Shown here: positions 6,107-6,430 of the stretch, one piece after another
Layout: every line of letters begins with the position of its first letter
How positions within the stretch are numbered: position 1 is the stretch's first letter
Assembly: GCA_903928755.1 (NCBI GenBank)
Contig: CAIYSH010000422.1
Span: forward strand, 1-6,430
Reading direction: 5' to 3'
From: an uncultured Alphaproteobacteria bacterium
GTDB taxonomy: Bacteria; Pseudomonadota; Alphaproteobacteria; Caulobacterales; Caulobacteraceae
DNA length: 6,430 bases
Notes under the pieces: model-generated
The model's input: only the letters and a program-made list of their open reading frames with translations
Databases searched by the model: none
What the model was told of the DNA's origin: nothing
Program-made: the position numbers and the translations under genes

Positions 6107-6430
6107 ATGAAGATGCGGAAATTGAGCCTCGGTGCTGCCAGCATTGCCGTCGGGTTCCTGATGCTGGGGCGACCGGCATTCGCTGCCAGCCTCCTGACGG
6201 GCGACCGGATCGATGGTGTTCCGGTGATCGAGAAACTTGACCTGGCCGATCAGCCCGCAGGTCAGGTCTCCCGATATTATTTCCGGGTTACCGACCAGGC
6301 GATCGGTCAGGGATGGTATGTACCCGTCATTGTCGTGAAGGGGGCCTTGCCAGGCAAGCGTCTGTTGCTGACCGCGGCGGTTCACGGGGACGAATTGAAT
6401 GGCATCGCCATCATTCAGGATCTCACGGCC
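6107..6430 (+). CDS. Exported succinylglutamate desuccinylase/aspartoacylase-family zinc hydrolase (5' part only)
   Basis: First 108 residues of a protein that continues past the right edge. Residues 1-26 are a signal peptide (MKMRK, hydrophobic stretch, RPAFA cleavage), so it should be exported. The mature part reaches the first zinc-binding signature of the AstE/AspA carboxypeptidase-like family: AAVHGDELNG with His93 and Glu96 as HxxE ligands, preceded by the usual strand (RLLLTAAV). The substrate arginine and second zinc histidine should lie downstream. Family members remove acyl groups from amino acids or act as carboxypeptidases; the export signal argues against a role in cytoplasmic arginine catabolism. 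No good ribosome binding site precedes the ATG (GAGTGG is the nearest), and ATG at 6113 is an alternative giving a signal peptide two residues shorter. It is divergent from the amidohydrolase and may be co-regulated with it. The family call is good though only the N-terminal part is seen. Confidence 0.5.
   Translation, partial: MKMRKLSLGAASIAVGFLMLGRPAFAASLLTGDRIDGVPVIEKLDLADQPAGQVSRYYFRVTDQAIGQGWYVPVIVVKGALPGKRLLLTAAVHGDELNGIAIIQDLTA

Overview
The window looks like a chromosomal segment of a GC-rich alphaproteobacterium. Caulobacterales (Caulobacter, Phenylobacterium or Brevundimonas type) is my best guess, from the codon use, the exported Xaa-Pro-dipeptidase-like amidohydrolase and the isoquinoline 1-oxidoreductase-type molybdoenzyme remnant. 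The taxon is an inference; no rRNA or other marker gene is present.

Left half (1-3324, minus strand): one uninterrupted reading frame of 1108 codons that runs off the left edge. It encodes most of a giant superfamily 1 helicase of the DUF4011/COG1112 type: an N-terminal DUF4011 domain, Walker A, a roughly 600-residue helical insertion, Walker B (DEAS), motif III and the start of the second helicase lobe. The C-terminus, where this family usually carries the last helicase motifs and often a Vsr-like nuclease domain, lies outside the window. Its 5' part is clearly AT-richer than the right half, which suggests acquired accessory DNA, and a defence role is plausible but unproven.

Middle (3325-4739): a 254-bp divergent intergenic region holds a perfect TATAAT hexamer so close to the helicase ATG that the mRNA would be leaderless, plus two short palindromes. 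It is followed by an intact GFA/CENP-V-type zinc protein on the plus strand. Directly after the GFA stop comes the 3' third of a molybdopterin-binding dehydrogenase large subunit (IorB/CoxL type) without its N-terminal two thirds: a truncated pseudogene, probably scarred by the rearrangement that also brought in the neighbouring DNA.

Right part (4736-6430): a complete exported metal-dependent amidohydrolase (minus strand), whose stop codon overlaps the stop of the pseudogene. Divergent from it across 96 bp is the 5' end of an exported zinc hydrolase of the succinylglutamate desuccinylase/aspartoacylase family. Both carry signal peptides and could act together in the periplasm on peptides or acylated amino acids.

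The left half reads as variable, probably horizontally acquired DNA and the right half as core metabolism, with the GFA gene and the broken molybdoenzyme gene at the seam. I found no CRISPR array, rRNA or tRNA gene, transposase or convincing intrinsic terminator.

[Form note: the original answer gave no feature confidences; every 0.5 is a placeholder required by the schema, not an estimate.]
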